A stretch of 64,000 nucleotides of DNA from an uncultured Roseibium sp. (GTDB lineage Bacteria > Pseudomonadota > Alphaproteobacteria > Rhizobiales > Stappiaceae), in the NCBI RefSeq assembly GCF_947494555.1, contig NZ_CANLVF010000002.1, positions 434,001 through 498,000 of the forward strand. Reading direction: 5' to 3'. This document shows, in pieces, positions 52,526 to 61,229 of the stretch (position 1 is its first letter; each line of letters begins with the position of its first letter). A program made the position numbers and the translations under genes. Under the pieces are notes generated by a model, which was not told the origin of the DNA, did no database searches, and saw only the letters and a list, made by a program, of their open reading frames with translations.

Positions 52526-53761
52526 TTACTCCGCAGCCACACGGAAACGGCCGATCAGTGCCGCCTCAAGCGTTCGCGCATACCAGTCGACAAACTGGAT
52601 GACGCCGCTTTCCTGAACAGGTGAATACGGTCCAGGCTCATAGGCCGGAGAACAGATACCGATCTGGTTTTCTTCAACAATCCGCCGATCTTCGTCGTTC
52701 GTGTGGGTCCAGACTTCGGTCAACCGGTCAAGGTCATAATCGACCCCTTCCTGTGCATCCTTGTGAACCAGCCAGGTCGTCGTTACCTCCGATTCCATGG
52801 GACCGACCGGCAAGACCCTGAAGACCAGGACCTGATCTGAAAGGAAGTGGTTCCAGGTGTTCGGATAGTTGAAGAACAGGCACGTTCCGGCATTGTCAAA
52901 GGGAACCGAGCCAATGCGCTTCGATACTGCCGCCTTGCCGTCCATCGTGTAGCTGACGGCTTCGCCAAGAAACGGGATGCGGACCAAACGCCATTGTTCA
53001 TTGTCGGAAATCAGGTACTTGGCCGGCAACCCGGCATTTTCACAACGCTCTACATGGGCTTTTCCCGCGTTGGAAGTCGAAGAATCGTCAGCGCCCACGA
53101 GGTTGGGATCATCAGGAAACGTCCGGCACAGGGAAGGATGCGAACCGGAACAGTGGTAGCACTCCCGGTTGTTTTCAAGCACCAGCTTCCAGTTACCCTT
53201 CTCAGTGATTGTCGATTGGTGTGCGACTTTCAGATTGCTGAGATCATGAGGACCAAGATACCGCTTGGCCTGTTTCTGAAGGTCCGAAATGTCGGGGGCA
53301 ATTTCGGCGAGACAGATGAACACCATCCCAGAAACATCGACGCAGTGAACTGTTTTCAGACCGTGATCAGCCGGCTTGAAGTCCGATCCCATCTCACGTG
53401 CCCAGAGCAGCGCGCCGTCCAACTCGTAGGTCCACTGGTGATAAGGGCAAACGAGCTTCGGCGCGGATCCCCTTGCCGCGGAACAGATGCGGCTGCCACG
53501 ATGGCGACAAGAGTTGTGAAAGGCCCGGATGACGCCGTCGGCGCCACGTACAACGATGACCGAATAAGCGCCGATCTGAAGCGTCACAAAATTACCCGTC
53601 TTCGGGATCTCCGAAGAAACCGCCGCGAAAACCCAGTCCTTCTGCCAGATATGCTTCAAGTCGGCCTGAAAGACGGTTTCTGCAGTGTAAAAAGCCTGCG
53701 GCAGTGAATAGCCTTCCCGCCGGCTCATCAACAAGGAGAGAATGTCCGCATCGCTGTACAT
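52526..53761 (-). CDS. gbcA: Rieske betaine demethylase, oxygenase subunit (GbcA/Stc2-like)
   Basis: A 411-residue Rieske mononuclear iron oxygenase that removes a methyl group from a quaternary ammonium compound as formaldehyde. The Rieske cluster site is CRHRGSRIC...CPYHQWTYELDG (C-x-H and C-x2-H). The mononuclear iron site has NNRECYHCSGSHPSLC, a typical D/E-xx-H-xxxx-H arrangement. The N-terminus YSLPQAFYTAETVFQADLKHIWQKDWVF is highly characteristic of the GbcA/Stc2 group. Substrate could be glycine betaine or proline betaine. It follows the OYE-family gene by 142 bases on the same strand. Confidence 0.88.
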   Translation of the reverse strand: MYSDADILSLLMSRREGYSLPQAFYTAETVFQADLKHIWQKDWVFAAVSSEIPKTGNFVTLQIGAYSVIVVRGADGVIRAFHNSCRHRGSRICSAARGSAPKLVCPYHQWTYELDGALLWAREMGSDFKPADHGLKTVHCVDVSGMVFICLAEIAPDISDLQKQAKRYLGPHDLSNLKVAHQSTITEKGNWKLVLENNRECYHCSGSHPSLCRTFPDDPNLVGADDSSTSNAGKAHVERCENAGLPAKYLISDNEQWRLVRIPFLGEAVSYTMDGKAAVSKRIGSVPFDNAGTCLFFNYPNTWNHFLSDQVLVFRVLPVGPMESEVTTTWLVHKDAQEGVDYDLDRLTEVWTHTNDEDRRIVEENQIGICSPAYEPGPYSPVQESGVIQFVDWYARTLEAALIGRFRVAAE

Positions 53762-53903
53762 GTTTCGATCCTGATTCTACCGGGTCCACCGGTCGTTTTG
53801 CGTTGCGAAAATTAGGCCTGCCACTGTCTCGTTTCGTAGCGCAAAAACGGCATTCACTTATCCAAGTGAGACGCTGCTCAAAAAAAGCGCAGAGCAGAAT
53901 TTG

Positions 53904-55940
53904 TCAGATGTCTTTTACAAGCCGTAGCGCGTCGTAAATGGCTGCGTGGGTGTTACGCGCCGCGACTGCGTCGCCGATACGAAACAAGGCAAATTCGCCT
54001 GCCGGATTGGCATCCAGGGGCTGAGGTTGTCCGAAGATCAGAGCTTCCTGCTTCACAGCGCCCAGGTTTTTTGAGCGCGGTTTGAGTTCGAAATAGAGTT
54101 CGTCCATCGGGACCGTGCCATGATTGACAACAATCTGGTCGAACGCTCTTTCCTCAATGTGTTTCGAATAGTCCGTGCCGATCACAGCAGTGAGCATGTT
54201 CCCGGACCGCCGGGCGGCCCGCAAGCGATAGGTCACTGTGAAGCGAACATCCTTGCCCTGCAGCGCACGCATGTAGGGTACCAGGTTCATCGCCATAACA
54301 TCGGGGGCAAACGATCTGTCCGGTGTCATGATTTCAACGTGTGCGCCGGATGCTGCAACGATTTCAGCGGCTTGCAGTGCCGCGTGATCACCCGCATCGT
54401 CATAAACGAGAACCCGCCTGCCCGGCTTCACGTCTCCCGCAATGATGTCCCATGAAGACACAACGAGATCGTTGCCTTCCGACAAAACTTCCGTGTGCGG
54501 CAGTCCTCCCGTGGCAACAATCACCACATCCGGACTGTCGGCTGCAATGTCATCAGCTTCCGCGAACGTATTGAATCTGAAGCGCACATTTCGTGCCATG
54601 CACTGTTCAAGCCGCCAGTCGATGATCGAGATCATTTCCCGCCGGCGTTCGGACTGAGCGGTCAGCCGGATCTGACCACCGGCGTCCGCGGCTGCCTCAT
54701 AGACAGTGACGTCGTGACCGCGTTCAGCGGCAACCCTGGCAGCTTCCATACCCGCAGGCCCCGCGCCGACGACAACCACCTTCTTTTTTTCGCCTGCCTC
54801 ACGTATTTCTTGAGGCATGGTCAGTTCCCGGCCCGTGGCCGGGTTATGGATGCAAAGAGCATCACCGGCCTGATAGATCCGGTCGAGACAATAAGTTGCA
54901 CCAACGCAAGGACGGATGTCTTCTTCGCGTTTTTCAGCGATCTTTCTGACGATGAGAGGATCTGCCATATGAGCACGCGTCATGCCGACCATGTCCAGGA
55001 GCCCCTCCGCAATTGCGTGGCGAGCCGTCGCAACGTCGGGAATCTTCGCCGCATGAAAGGTCGGCAGACCGATTTCCCTGCGGATCTTTCCGGCAAAGTC
55101 CAAATGCGGCGCGTTGCGCATGCCCTGAACCGGAATTACGTCGGTCAGGCCCGGATCGGTATCGATGTGGCCGCGGATGACATTCAAAAAATCAATCTGA
55201 CCCGTCTGCTTGAGGGTTCGCGCGATTGCCAGGCCGTCTTTTTCGGTCAGCCCGCCTTCCATGTCTTCATCCGCTGTGAACCGGATCCCGACGATAAAGT
55301 CGTCACCCACCCTTTTGCGCACCGCGTCGATGACCTCGATCGAGAATCGCATCCGGTTTTGCAGCGAACCGCCATACGGTCCATCGAGCGTGTTCGTGGA
55401 AGGTGACCAGAACTGATCCATCAAATGACCGTAGGCCTGGAGTTCAATGCCATCCATTCCGCCTTCTTTCATGCGCTCGGCGGCATCTGCATAGTCCACG
55501 ATAATCCGATCAATATCCCAGTCTTCAACCTGCTTGGGGAATGCCCTGTGCGCTGCTTCGCGCTCGTGGCTCGGCGCGACAGCGGGAAGCCAGTCGCCTT
55601 TGTTCCAATGCGTCCGGCGCCCGAGATGCGTGAGTTGGATCATCACGGCGCACCCGTGTTCGTGACAGGCGTCGGTCAAGCGCCTGATCCAGGGAACGAC
55701 CTCGTCCTTATAGGCAAGGATATTGTTGAAGACCGGCGGAGAGTTCCTTGAAACAGCTGCCGATCCGGCCGTCATCGTCATGGCAACGCCTGCCCTTGCG
55801 CGCACCTCATGATAGGCCCTGTACCGGTCCTTCGGCATACCGTCTTCCGGATAGGCAGGTTCATGCGACGTGATCATGATCCTGTTTTTCAGAGTAAGGT
55901 TCTTCAGCTGATACGGTTGCAGCAACGGATCCCTTGACAT
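53904..55940 (-). CDS. OYE-family N-methyl demethylase (DgcA/StcD-like)
   Basis: A 678-residue flavoprotein. Residues about 1-360 form an old-yellow-enzyme TIM barrel (PYQLKNLTLKNRIMITSHEPAYPEDGMPKDRYRAYHEVRARAGVAMTMTAG). Cysteines at CVGATYCLDRIYQAGDALC (about 358-376) form the iron-sulfur site between barrel and reductase half. Residues about 385-678 are an FAD/NAD(P) domain (KVVVVGAGPAGMEAARVAAERGHDVTVYEA). The architecture is shared by trimethylamine dehydrogenase, dimethylglycine demethylase DgcA and N-methylproline demethylase StcD; the ring-hydroxylase neighbours favour the demethylation role of DgcA or StcD. It is first in the three-gene operon, divergent from a TetR gene. Confidence 0.85.
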   Translation of the reverse strand: MSRDPLLQPYQLKNLTLKNRIMITSHEPAYPEDGMPKDRYRAYHEVRARAGVAMTMTAGSAAVSRNSPPVFNNILAYKDEVVPWIRRLTDACHEHGCAVMIQLTHLGRRTHWNKGDWLPAVAPSHEREAAHRAFPKQVEDWDIDRIIVDYADAAERMKEGGMDGIELQAYGHLMDQFWSPSTNTLDGPYGGSLQNRMRFSIEVIDAVRKRVGDDFIVGIRFTADEDMEGGLTEKDGLAIARTLKQTGQIDFLNVIRGHIDTDPGLTDVIPVQGMRNAPHLDFAGKIRREIGLPTFHAAKIPDVATARHAIAEGLLDMVGMTRAHMADPLIVRKIAEKREEDIRPCVGATYCLDRIYQAGDALCIHNPATGRELTMPQEIREAGEKKKVVVVGAGPAGMEAARVAAERGHDVTVYEAAADAGGQIRLTAQSERRREMISIIDWRLEQCMARNVRFRFNTFAEADDIAADSPDVVIVATGGLPHTEVLSEGNDLVVSSWDIIAGDVKPGRRVLVYDDAGDHAALQAAEIVAASGAHVEIMTPDRSFAPDVMAMNLVPYMRALQGKDVRFTVTYRLRAARRSGNMLTAVIGTDYSKHIEERAFDQIVVNHGTVPMDELYFELKPRSKNLGAVKQEALIFGQPQPLDANPAGEFALFRIGDAVAARNTHAAIYDALRLVKDI

Positions 55941-56028
55941 GCGCTTCCCTCATCTTGCGGCCGGTCGCGGTGTTCCCGACCGCATGCGACACTAAATTGT
56001 GCTGCAGGTCGATGAAAAGTCTCAAATC

Positions 56029-56042
56029 CGACATTAATGTCG
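56029..56042. promoter_or_regulatory. Operator 1 of the betaine operon (perfect palindrome)
   Basis: CGACATTAATGTCG is a perfect 14-base palindrome in the divergent region between the OYE-family gene and the TetR gene. Its centre is exactly 21 bases from that of the second site, two helical turns, so two repressor dimers could sit on one face. Confidence 0.7.
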
Positions 56043-56049
56043 TTTTTTA

Positions 56050-56063
56050 TGACACTCATGTCA
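56050..56063. promoter_or_regulatory. Operator 2 of the betaine operon
   Basis: TGACA-CTCA-TGTCA: perfect 5-base arms with a 4-base centre, sharing the GACA/TGTC half-sites with operator 1. It lies 43 bases before the TetR start. Confidence 0.65.
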
Positions 56064-56105
56064 GTTTTGATTGAAAGCGCTGCCGTCTGCTGCTAACCCG
56101 AAGCT

Positions 56106-56750
56106 ATGAGCGACCCTTTGATCGAAAAGACCAGCGGTTGGCGTGGCACGCGCGATGTCTGGATTCAGGCGGCATATGAGGCATTGTTGGACAGCGGCAT
56201 CGACTCGGTAAAGGTCATGCCGCTTGCCGATCGGCTCGGTCTCTCGCGCACCAGTTTCTACGGCCACTTTGCAGATCGCGACGACCTCCTGAGTGCCTTG
56301 ATTTCGCTCTGGCAGTCAAAAAACACAGGAAACCTCATCAAACGATCAGAGGACTACGCAGACTCGATTACCGAAGCGATCCTCAATGTGTTTGACCTTT
56401 GGCTTTTGCCGGAACTGTTTGATTCCCGACTGGAATTTGCCGTTCGCAACTGGGCGCACACCGAACAGCACCTCGCAGACATGCTGGATGACGCCGACCG
56501 AACAAGGGTCGCCGCACTGCAGGCAATGTTCGAACGCTTCGGCTATGACGCCCAACATGCGAATATCCGCGCCAACACTGTCTACCAGACCCAGATCGGA
56601 TACATATCAATGAAGAAGGACGGCCCGACGGACCCGTTGGAACCCCGTCTCAAGCGGATGCGCTACTATGCGGAGATCTTCGCAGGCCAGCCGGTCAGCG
56701 ATGCAGAAGCTGCGCGTTTCTTCTCAAGACATCCTTTCAAGGCCAGCTGA
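56106..56750 (+). CDS. TetR-family regulator of the betaine operon
   Basis: A 214-residue regulator. A ~20-residue leader precedes the helix-turn-helix (VWIQAAYEALLDSGIDSVKVMPLADRLGLSRTSFYGHFADRDDLLSALISLW). The C-terminal half belongs to the group found beside betaine and choline genes (RLEFAVRNWAHTEQHLADMLDDADRTRVAALQAMFERFGYDAQHANIRANTVYQTQIGYISM). It is divergent from the demethylase operon with two matching palindromes between them. Confidence 0.88.
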   Translation: MSDPLIEKTSGWRGTRDVWIQAAYEALLDSGIDSVKVMPLADRLGLSRTSFYGHFADRDDLLSALISLWQSKNTGNLIKRSEDYADSITEAILNVFDLWLLPELFDSRLEFAVRNWAHTEQHLADMLDDADRTRVAALQAMFERFGYDAQHANIRANTVYQTQIGYISMKKDGPTDPLEPRLKRMRYYAEIFAGQPVSDAEAARFFSRHPFKAS

Positions 56751-56777
56751 TCGCGCGACGCGATAGACTTCCGAAAG

Positions 56778-58085
56778 TCACGATGCGGCGTGCATACGCG
56801 TCCCGTCGCCTTGAGAGTGCCCGGGCCGCGAACGAGCTTCCCTGCTAAGAAGCACCCAGACCTGACACAGCACCACCAGAGCTATCAGGGGCACGAGGCT
56901 CGAGAATATCATTGATGTCAGCCAGTCGCGGGCGGACAGGACGTCGTGGATTGTCGGAGAGATCCATAAAAGAGCGGCGGTTGCCTGCAATGTCAGCGGC
57001 CACCTTGGCACCTCTTTCAAGACAATCAACAACGCAATCGAGTAAAACAGCCAATCGTAGTACATAAAGGACGGTGACGCCAAAGTGACGGCCAGCATCG
57101 AGACGGCAACAGCACGTATCCTTGGGAGCCGCCGCGCGGCAAACCACACCACCACGGCAGCAAAGGCAATCGACAAAAGTTGCGTTGCAAGACGCATCTC
57201 CGGCGATACACCCCACTTTCCAAACGAGCTGCCGACCGTCGACATCATACCGTGATTGGCTGAGAACTGAATAGAATGTGCTCCATCCTGCATTGAGGTC
57301 AGGAACGCTTCCCAAAGCCCGGCACCATATATGGCAACAGACAGAGCAAGCAGACCAATCGTGCCGATTGTGGCGTAGAAAAAGGTGCGCCAGTCCCGTG
57401 CTGCGAAAAGAAACACAGGTAGCAGCAATCCGTACTGTGGTTTGATTGTCACCAGTGCAAGAGCCATTCCGCTCAAAAACGGTTTGTCACGGCTGTGCAA
57501 CATTGCAAACAACAAGAGAAAAGTGATCAACGGCGAGAGCTGGAGGAGTTGAAAAGCGTAGAACGCGCCAGGCGACAAAAGCATGAAGAGATACGGCCAC
57601 GCGGCAAGATTTGGCCTGATCATGTAGATCATTCCGAAGAAACTTGCGAAGAAGACCGTCATCCCGACCAGCTTTGCGGCCGGATAACTCAACAGCGCCA
57701 GCGGTTCAAAAATGAGCAAGGCGTGAGGCGGGTTCAGAAACAGAAGATTTTCATTCTTTTCGGAAAACGGTGCGCTGAAAAGGACGGGGTCGTAAGCTTC
57801 CGCGGCCCGGCCCTGGAGAGCCATTTCGCCGGCCCTGTAGAACGCGACGAAATCTTCCCGCTGCACGTCAGACAAGTTGCTGTGGAAGTCAAACAAACCG
57901 CCCCAGTCGTTCTGGTACCAGGAAGATCCCAGGAAGATGGATACGGCTATCAAAACAAAGACGAAAACCGGTCCACCAAACCTGTTGTTCAGATCGTCAG
58001 CTCTGAGGAGATCAAGCAAACGCGCCCGAACCTTCAAAAGGCCGGTGCAGGCTGACGAAATCGTATTAAAGGCTGCAGAAACCAA
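56778..58085 (-). CDS. GT87-type membrane glycosyltransferase (DUF2029)
   Basis: A 435-residue polytopic inner-membrane protein with about ten helices. It resembles the GT87/DUF2029 polyprenol-phosphate-mannose-dependent mannosyltransferases: after the first helix a periplasmic loop holds DFVAFYRAGEMALQGRAAEAYDP, followed by FLNPPHALLIFEPLALLSYPAAKLVG. The aspartate in DFVAFY is in the position of the catalytic residue of this superfamily. Sugar and acceptor are unknown; the gene is isolated. A run of nine C lies about 100 bases upstream. Confidence 0.75.
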   Translation of the reverse strand: MVSAAFNTISSACTGLLKVRARLLDLLRADDLNNRFGGPVFVFVLIAVSIFLGSSWYQNDWGGLFDFHSNLSDVQREDFVAFYRAGEMALQGRAAEAYDPVLFSAPFSEKNENLLFLNPPHALLIFEPLALLSYPAAKLVGMTVFFASFFGMIYMIRPNLAAWPYLFMLLSPGAFYAFQLLQLSPLITFLLLFAMLHSRDKPFLSGMALALVTIKPQYGLLLPVFLFAARDWRTFFYATIGTIGLLALSVAIYGAGLWEAFLTSMQDGAHSIQFSANHGMMSTVGSSFGKWGVSPEMRLATQLLSIAFAAVVVWFAARRLPRIRAVAVSMLAVTLASPSFMYYDWLFYSIALLIVLKEVPRWPLTLQATAALLWISPTIHDVLSARDWLTSMIFSSLVPLIALVVLCQVWVLLSREARSRPGHSQGDGTRMHAAS

Positions 58086-58183
58086 GTCCGGCCTCGCGGT
58101 TCTGAAAACACGTTTAAACCAAGTTACTTGGCTCCCGTGAAATTGCAGTTAACCGGCTTGCTTAACGCGATATTTATGCTCCG

Positions 58184-58192
58184 CCCCCCCCC
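58184..58192. repeat. Poly-C run of nine bases upstream of the GT87 gene
   Basis: Nine consecutive C within the 173-base gap before the minus-strand glycosyltransferase gene. Homopolymer runs of this length can vary by slippage and change promoter spacing. Confidence 0.4.
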
Positions 58193-58258
58193 GCTTTGGC
58201 GAATGCGAAGCTTATGGAATCCGGACAGCAATTTTGTTTCGCTGCCTTTTGTCCGCCA

Positions 58259-58747
58259 TCAAGTCTCTGCGCGTGGTTTTTCGGGTATTACGTAGGCTAA
58301 GGGCAAAGCCGTCGTATTCTTTATCTGTTCCATTGCGAACGTCGTCGACACATCCGAAATGTCGATCTTGGCAATGAGCTTCTTGTAAAAGGTATCATAG
58401 GCTTCGATGTCGGGAACAGCGACCCGGAGCAGGTAGTCGACCTGCCCGGCCATACGGTAAAACTCTACAACTTCCGGAAACTCCTGAATGACATCGGCGA
58501 ATTTCTTGAGCCAGTCCTCGGAATGCTGGTTGGTGGTGATCGCGACAAACGCAGTCACCTTCGCGTTTACCTTGGCCGGGTCGAGCAACGCGACACGTCC
58601 TGTAATGACGCCATCTTCTTCCATTTTCTGGATCCGCCGCCAACAAGGTGTTGTCGACAACCCTACCCGTCGTCCAATCTCCGCGACGGGAATGGTGCAG
58701 TCTTCCTGCAGGATGGACAGAATACGGCGATCGATGCGGTCAATCAT
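58259..58747 (-). CDS. Lrp/AsnC-family regulator
   Basis: A 162-residue protein with the AsnC helix-turn-helix (MIDRIDRRILSILQEDCTIPVAEIGRRVGLSTTPCWRRIQKMEEDGVITGRVALLD) and the RAM effector domain (AFVAITTNQHSEDWLKKFADVIQEFPEVVEFYRMAGQVDYLLRVAVPDIEAYDTF). The frame extends to 58861; ATG 58747 gives the normal family length and the usual IDRIDRRIL start, while ATG 58807 is a possible alternative. Isolated; amino-acid-responsive control is expected from the family. Confidence 0.87.
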   Translation of the reverse strand: MIDRIDRRILSILQEDCTIPVAEIGRRVGLSTTPCWRRIQKMEEDGVITGRVALLDPAKVNAKVTAFVAITTNQHSEDWLKKFADVIQEFPEVVEFYRMAGQVDYLLRVAVPDIEAYDTFYKKLIAKIDISDVSTTFAMEQIKNTTALPLAYVIPEKPRAET

Positions 58748-58905
58748 TTCCGAGGCCTTCGGTTCGACGGCTTTTTCATGAGAACACTTGCGCTCTATCC
58801 GCAGCATTTTTTTCCGCGAAAGAAGCGATATACGTATCCTATTTTTCGAAACGCCTGTCAATTCTCGAAAAAATTAGGATTTTTTGCCAATCCCTTTGCA
58901 TCTTC

Positions 58906-59544
58906 CTAAATCAGCCGCGCCACTTCCTTTCGCAAGACCGGGAGCAATTCGCTGTCAAACCAGGGGTTTTTCTTGAGCCACGCATTGTTACGCCATGAGG
59001 GATGCGGCAAAGGGATAACTTTGGGCTTTCCCGGTTTTGGAGCTGCTTCGAAATAGATGGTCCAGGCAGCGACTGTTTCCGTCAGGCTCTTCTTGCGCGC
59101 GGGACCGAGGTGATAGGCCTGAGCGTATTGCCCGATCACAATGACCAGCTCGAGTTGCCCCATCTGCGCAAACAAATCGTCGTGCCAAAGACTGCGGCAT
59201 TCCTTTCTCGGTGGAAGATCGCCGCCTTTTGAATCCAGACCCGGAAAACAGAAGCCCATTGGAATGATCGCCAAACGGGCCGGATCGTAGAAAACCTCCT
59301 CATCAATATCCATCCAGTTTCTGAGCCGGTCACCGGACGGATCGGTAAACGGCCTTCCGCTTTGGTGGACACGCGTACCGGGCGCCTGGCCGCAGATACA
59401 AAGCCTTGCGGTGGAAGACACCTGAAGCACCGGACGGGGCTCGTGTTGCAGTGGTTTTCCACTCGGATCCTCCAAGCACTTACGGCAAGCCCGGATGCGC
59501 TCTGAGATCCCTTCGAGCTTCGAGGAATTCGGTTTGAAAGACAA
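58906..59544 (-). CDS. Uracil-DNA glycosylase superfamily protein
   Basis: A 212-residue protein of the UDG superfamily. It shows the first active-site region CICGQAPGTRVHQSGRPFTDPSGDRLRNWM (GQAPG-type motif with nearby Asp/His), the LAIIPMGFCFPGLDSKGGDLPPRKEC stretch, and the DNA-minor-groove motif PLPHPSWRNNAW. Cysteines CRKC near residue 17-20 and the following C's could be iron-sulfur ligands, as in family 4 enzymes, but only some are visible. It is probably a base-excision repair or editing enzyme. Stand-alone, divergent from the histidine kinase gene. Confidence 0.82.
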   Translation of the reverse strand: MSFKPNSSKLEGISERIRACRKCLEDPSGKPLQHEPRPVLQVSSTARLCICGQAPGTRVHQSGRPFTDPSGDRLRNWMDIDEEVFYDPARLAIIPMGFCFPGLDSKGGDLPPRKECRSLWHDDLFAQMGQLELVIVIGQYAQAYHLGPARKKSLTETVAAWTIYFEAAPKPGKPKVIPLPHPSWRNNAWLKKNPWFDSELLPVLRKEVARLI

Positions 59545-59610
59545 CGAGTTGCACCTTGATACAGCTGATTAAGACAATCCTTACCACGATCTTGAGGACG
59601 ATCTTAAGGA

Positions 59611-61227
59611 ATGGTGAGTCAGTGTGGCGAAACACGCAGTATCACAATAACGAAATCAACACCGTCCGGGCGTCCGATGAAGTCCCACGCGTCACAAACC
59701 GAAAGCGATATTCTCGCTATCAACAAGCAACGTGCGCTCCGGCGCCGGGAAATGGCGCGTTCGGTCCGCGACATCCGCAGCCGCCTCGGGGCTTCTGATA
59801 CGCGGCAATCGACATTTGAGCACGAGCGTCAGCATCTATTCGCCGATACCCGCATAAATGCCGCTTTTGCCGCACCGCTTCTGGCGCTCATCGTGGCGGC
59901 GATTTCGTCGTTGTGGGTTAGTCCGCAATTTATGGGTGCCTGGTTTTTGGTGACTATCTGCACCCACTTTCTGATGGTGGTCATCAGCCATTCATACGAA
60001 AAGGCTCCGTCCGATCAGAAAGTACGCATCATCTGGCGCAGACGCTTCACAATCGGCGATTTCATCTATGGATGCAGCTGGGCCATGTTCTTCCTCATGC
60101 CCGAAGCCATCGGGTCCGGCGACGGTCTGGTGATCTTTCATTTCGCCACGCTGTTGATCGTGATCGCGATGAATACGATGCAGTCCGCCAATCTGCCCAA
60201 GTGCCTGCTGGCAAGCACATTACCGATCACGTTCGTCGTGACTTTCAGTTTCCTGCAACAGTCCAGCGCAGTTCACTATACGCTCGCAGCAATGGCGATC
60301 GGCGCGCAAGGCTTCTTCCTCATTCTGGGAAACCAGCTTCTCAAGAATGCAAACACGATGCTGGAGTATCGCGCCGAGAAAGACCACCTCATTGCGGAAC
60401 TGGAGACGGCAAACTCCGTTTCCGATGAAGCGCGCCGCCGCGCCGAGGCCGCCAATCTGGCCAAATCCCGTTTTCTCGCAACAATGAGCCACGAGTTACG
60501 CACCCCGTTGAACGCCATTCTCGGTTTCTCGGAAATCATGAAGGACGAAGTTCTCGGGCCGATGGAAAACAAGAACTACCGGTCCTATGCCGAGGACATT
60601 CACGGCTCAGGAGATCATCTCCTCAATCTGATCAACGAAATTCTGGATCTGTCGCGGATCGAAGCCGGTCGGCATGAGCTGCACGAAGAGCCTATTCTTC
60701 TGGAGGATGTCGTCGCCGAATGCGGAACCATGATGAAAGTGCGCGCAAAGGCAAAGTCTATCGCGCTGCATCACTCGCATCAGGCAGACCTGCCGCGCGT
60801 TTGGGCCGACGAACGCGCGCTGAGGCAAGTCATTTTGAACCTTATGTCAAACGCGGTGAAATTCACGCCGGTCGGCGGAGAAGTCCGCGTCAATCTCGGT
60901 CCGACCACCGACGGTGGCCAATATGTTTCCATCCGCGACAATGGCCCCGGCATACCGGAAGAAGAAATTCCAACGGTTCTGGAAGCCTTCGGTCAGGGAT
61001 CACATGCGATCAAGAGCGCAGAACAGGGAACAGGACTTGGGCTTTCCATCGTTCAGGCGCTTGTCAGCATGCATGACGGCAAATTCTCCATAAAGTCGCG
61101 GCTGAGAGAAGGCACCGAGGTTACAGTCAGCCTGCCTCCGTCCCGAAACATGAGCTACGCGAAGGAAACGAAGGCACGTCCAGCAGAAGCTTTTGACCCG
61201 CGCAACAGAAATGCCCGTTCCGCCTGA
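59611..61227 (+). CDS. Orphan membrane histidine kinase
   Basis: A 538-residue inner-membrane sensor kinase. About six hydrophobic segments lie between residues 85 and 245 (IAAISSLWVSPQFMGAWFLVTICTHFLMVV, DFIYGCSWAMFFLM, FHFATLLIVIAMNTM, LASTLPITFVVTFSFL). A HisKA domain follows with the phosphorylated histidine in ATMSHELRTPLNAILGFSEIM, then an HATPase with NLMSNAVKFTP, DNGPGIPEEE and GTGLGLSI. No receiver domain or adjacent response regulator is present. The kinase core resembles the alphaproteobacterial PdhS/DivJ family. The start is uncertain: ATG 59611 has AAGGA right against it and ATG 59677 lacks a ribosome binding site. Confidence 0.87.
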   Translation: MVSQCGETRSITITKSTPSGRPMKSHASQTESDILAINKQRALRRREMARSVRDIRSRLGASDTRQSTFEHERQHLFADTRINAAFAAPLLALIVAAISSLWVSPQFMGAWFLVTICTHFLMVVISHSYEKAPSDQKVRIIWRRRFTIGDFIYGCSWAMFFLMPEAIGSGDGLVIFHFATLLIVIAMNTMQSANLPKCLLASTLPITFVVTFSFLQQSSAVHYTLAAMAIGAQGFFLILGNQLLKNANTMLEYRAEKDHLIAELETANSVSDEARRRAEAANLAKSRFLATMSHELRTPLNAILGFSEIMKDEVLGPMENKNYRSYAEDIHGSGDHLLNLINEILDLSRIEAGRHELHEEPILLEDVVAECGTMMKVRAKAKSIALHHSHQADLPRVWADERALRQVILNLMSNAVKFTPVGGEVRVNLGPTTDGGQYVSIRDNGPGIPEEEIPTVLEAFGQGSHAIKSAEQGTGLGLSIVQALVSMHDGKFSIKSRLREGTEVTVSLPPSRNMSYAKETKARPAEAFDPRNRNARSA

Positions 61228-61229
61228 CG

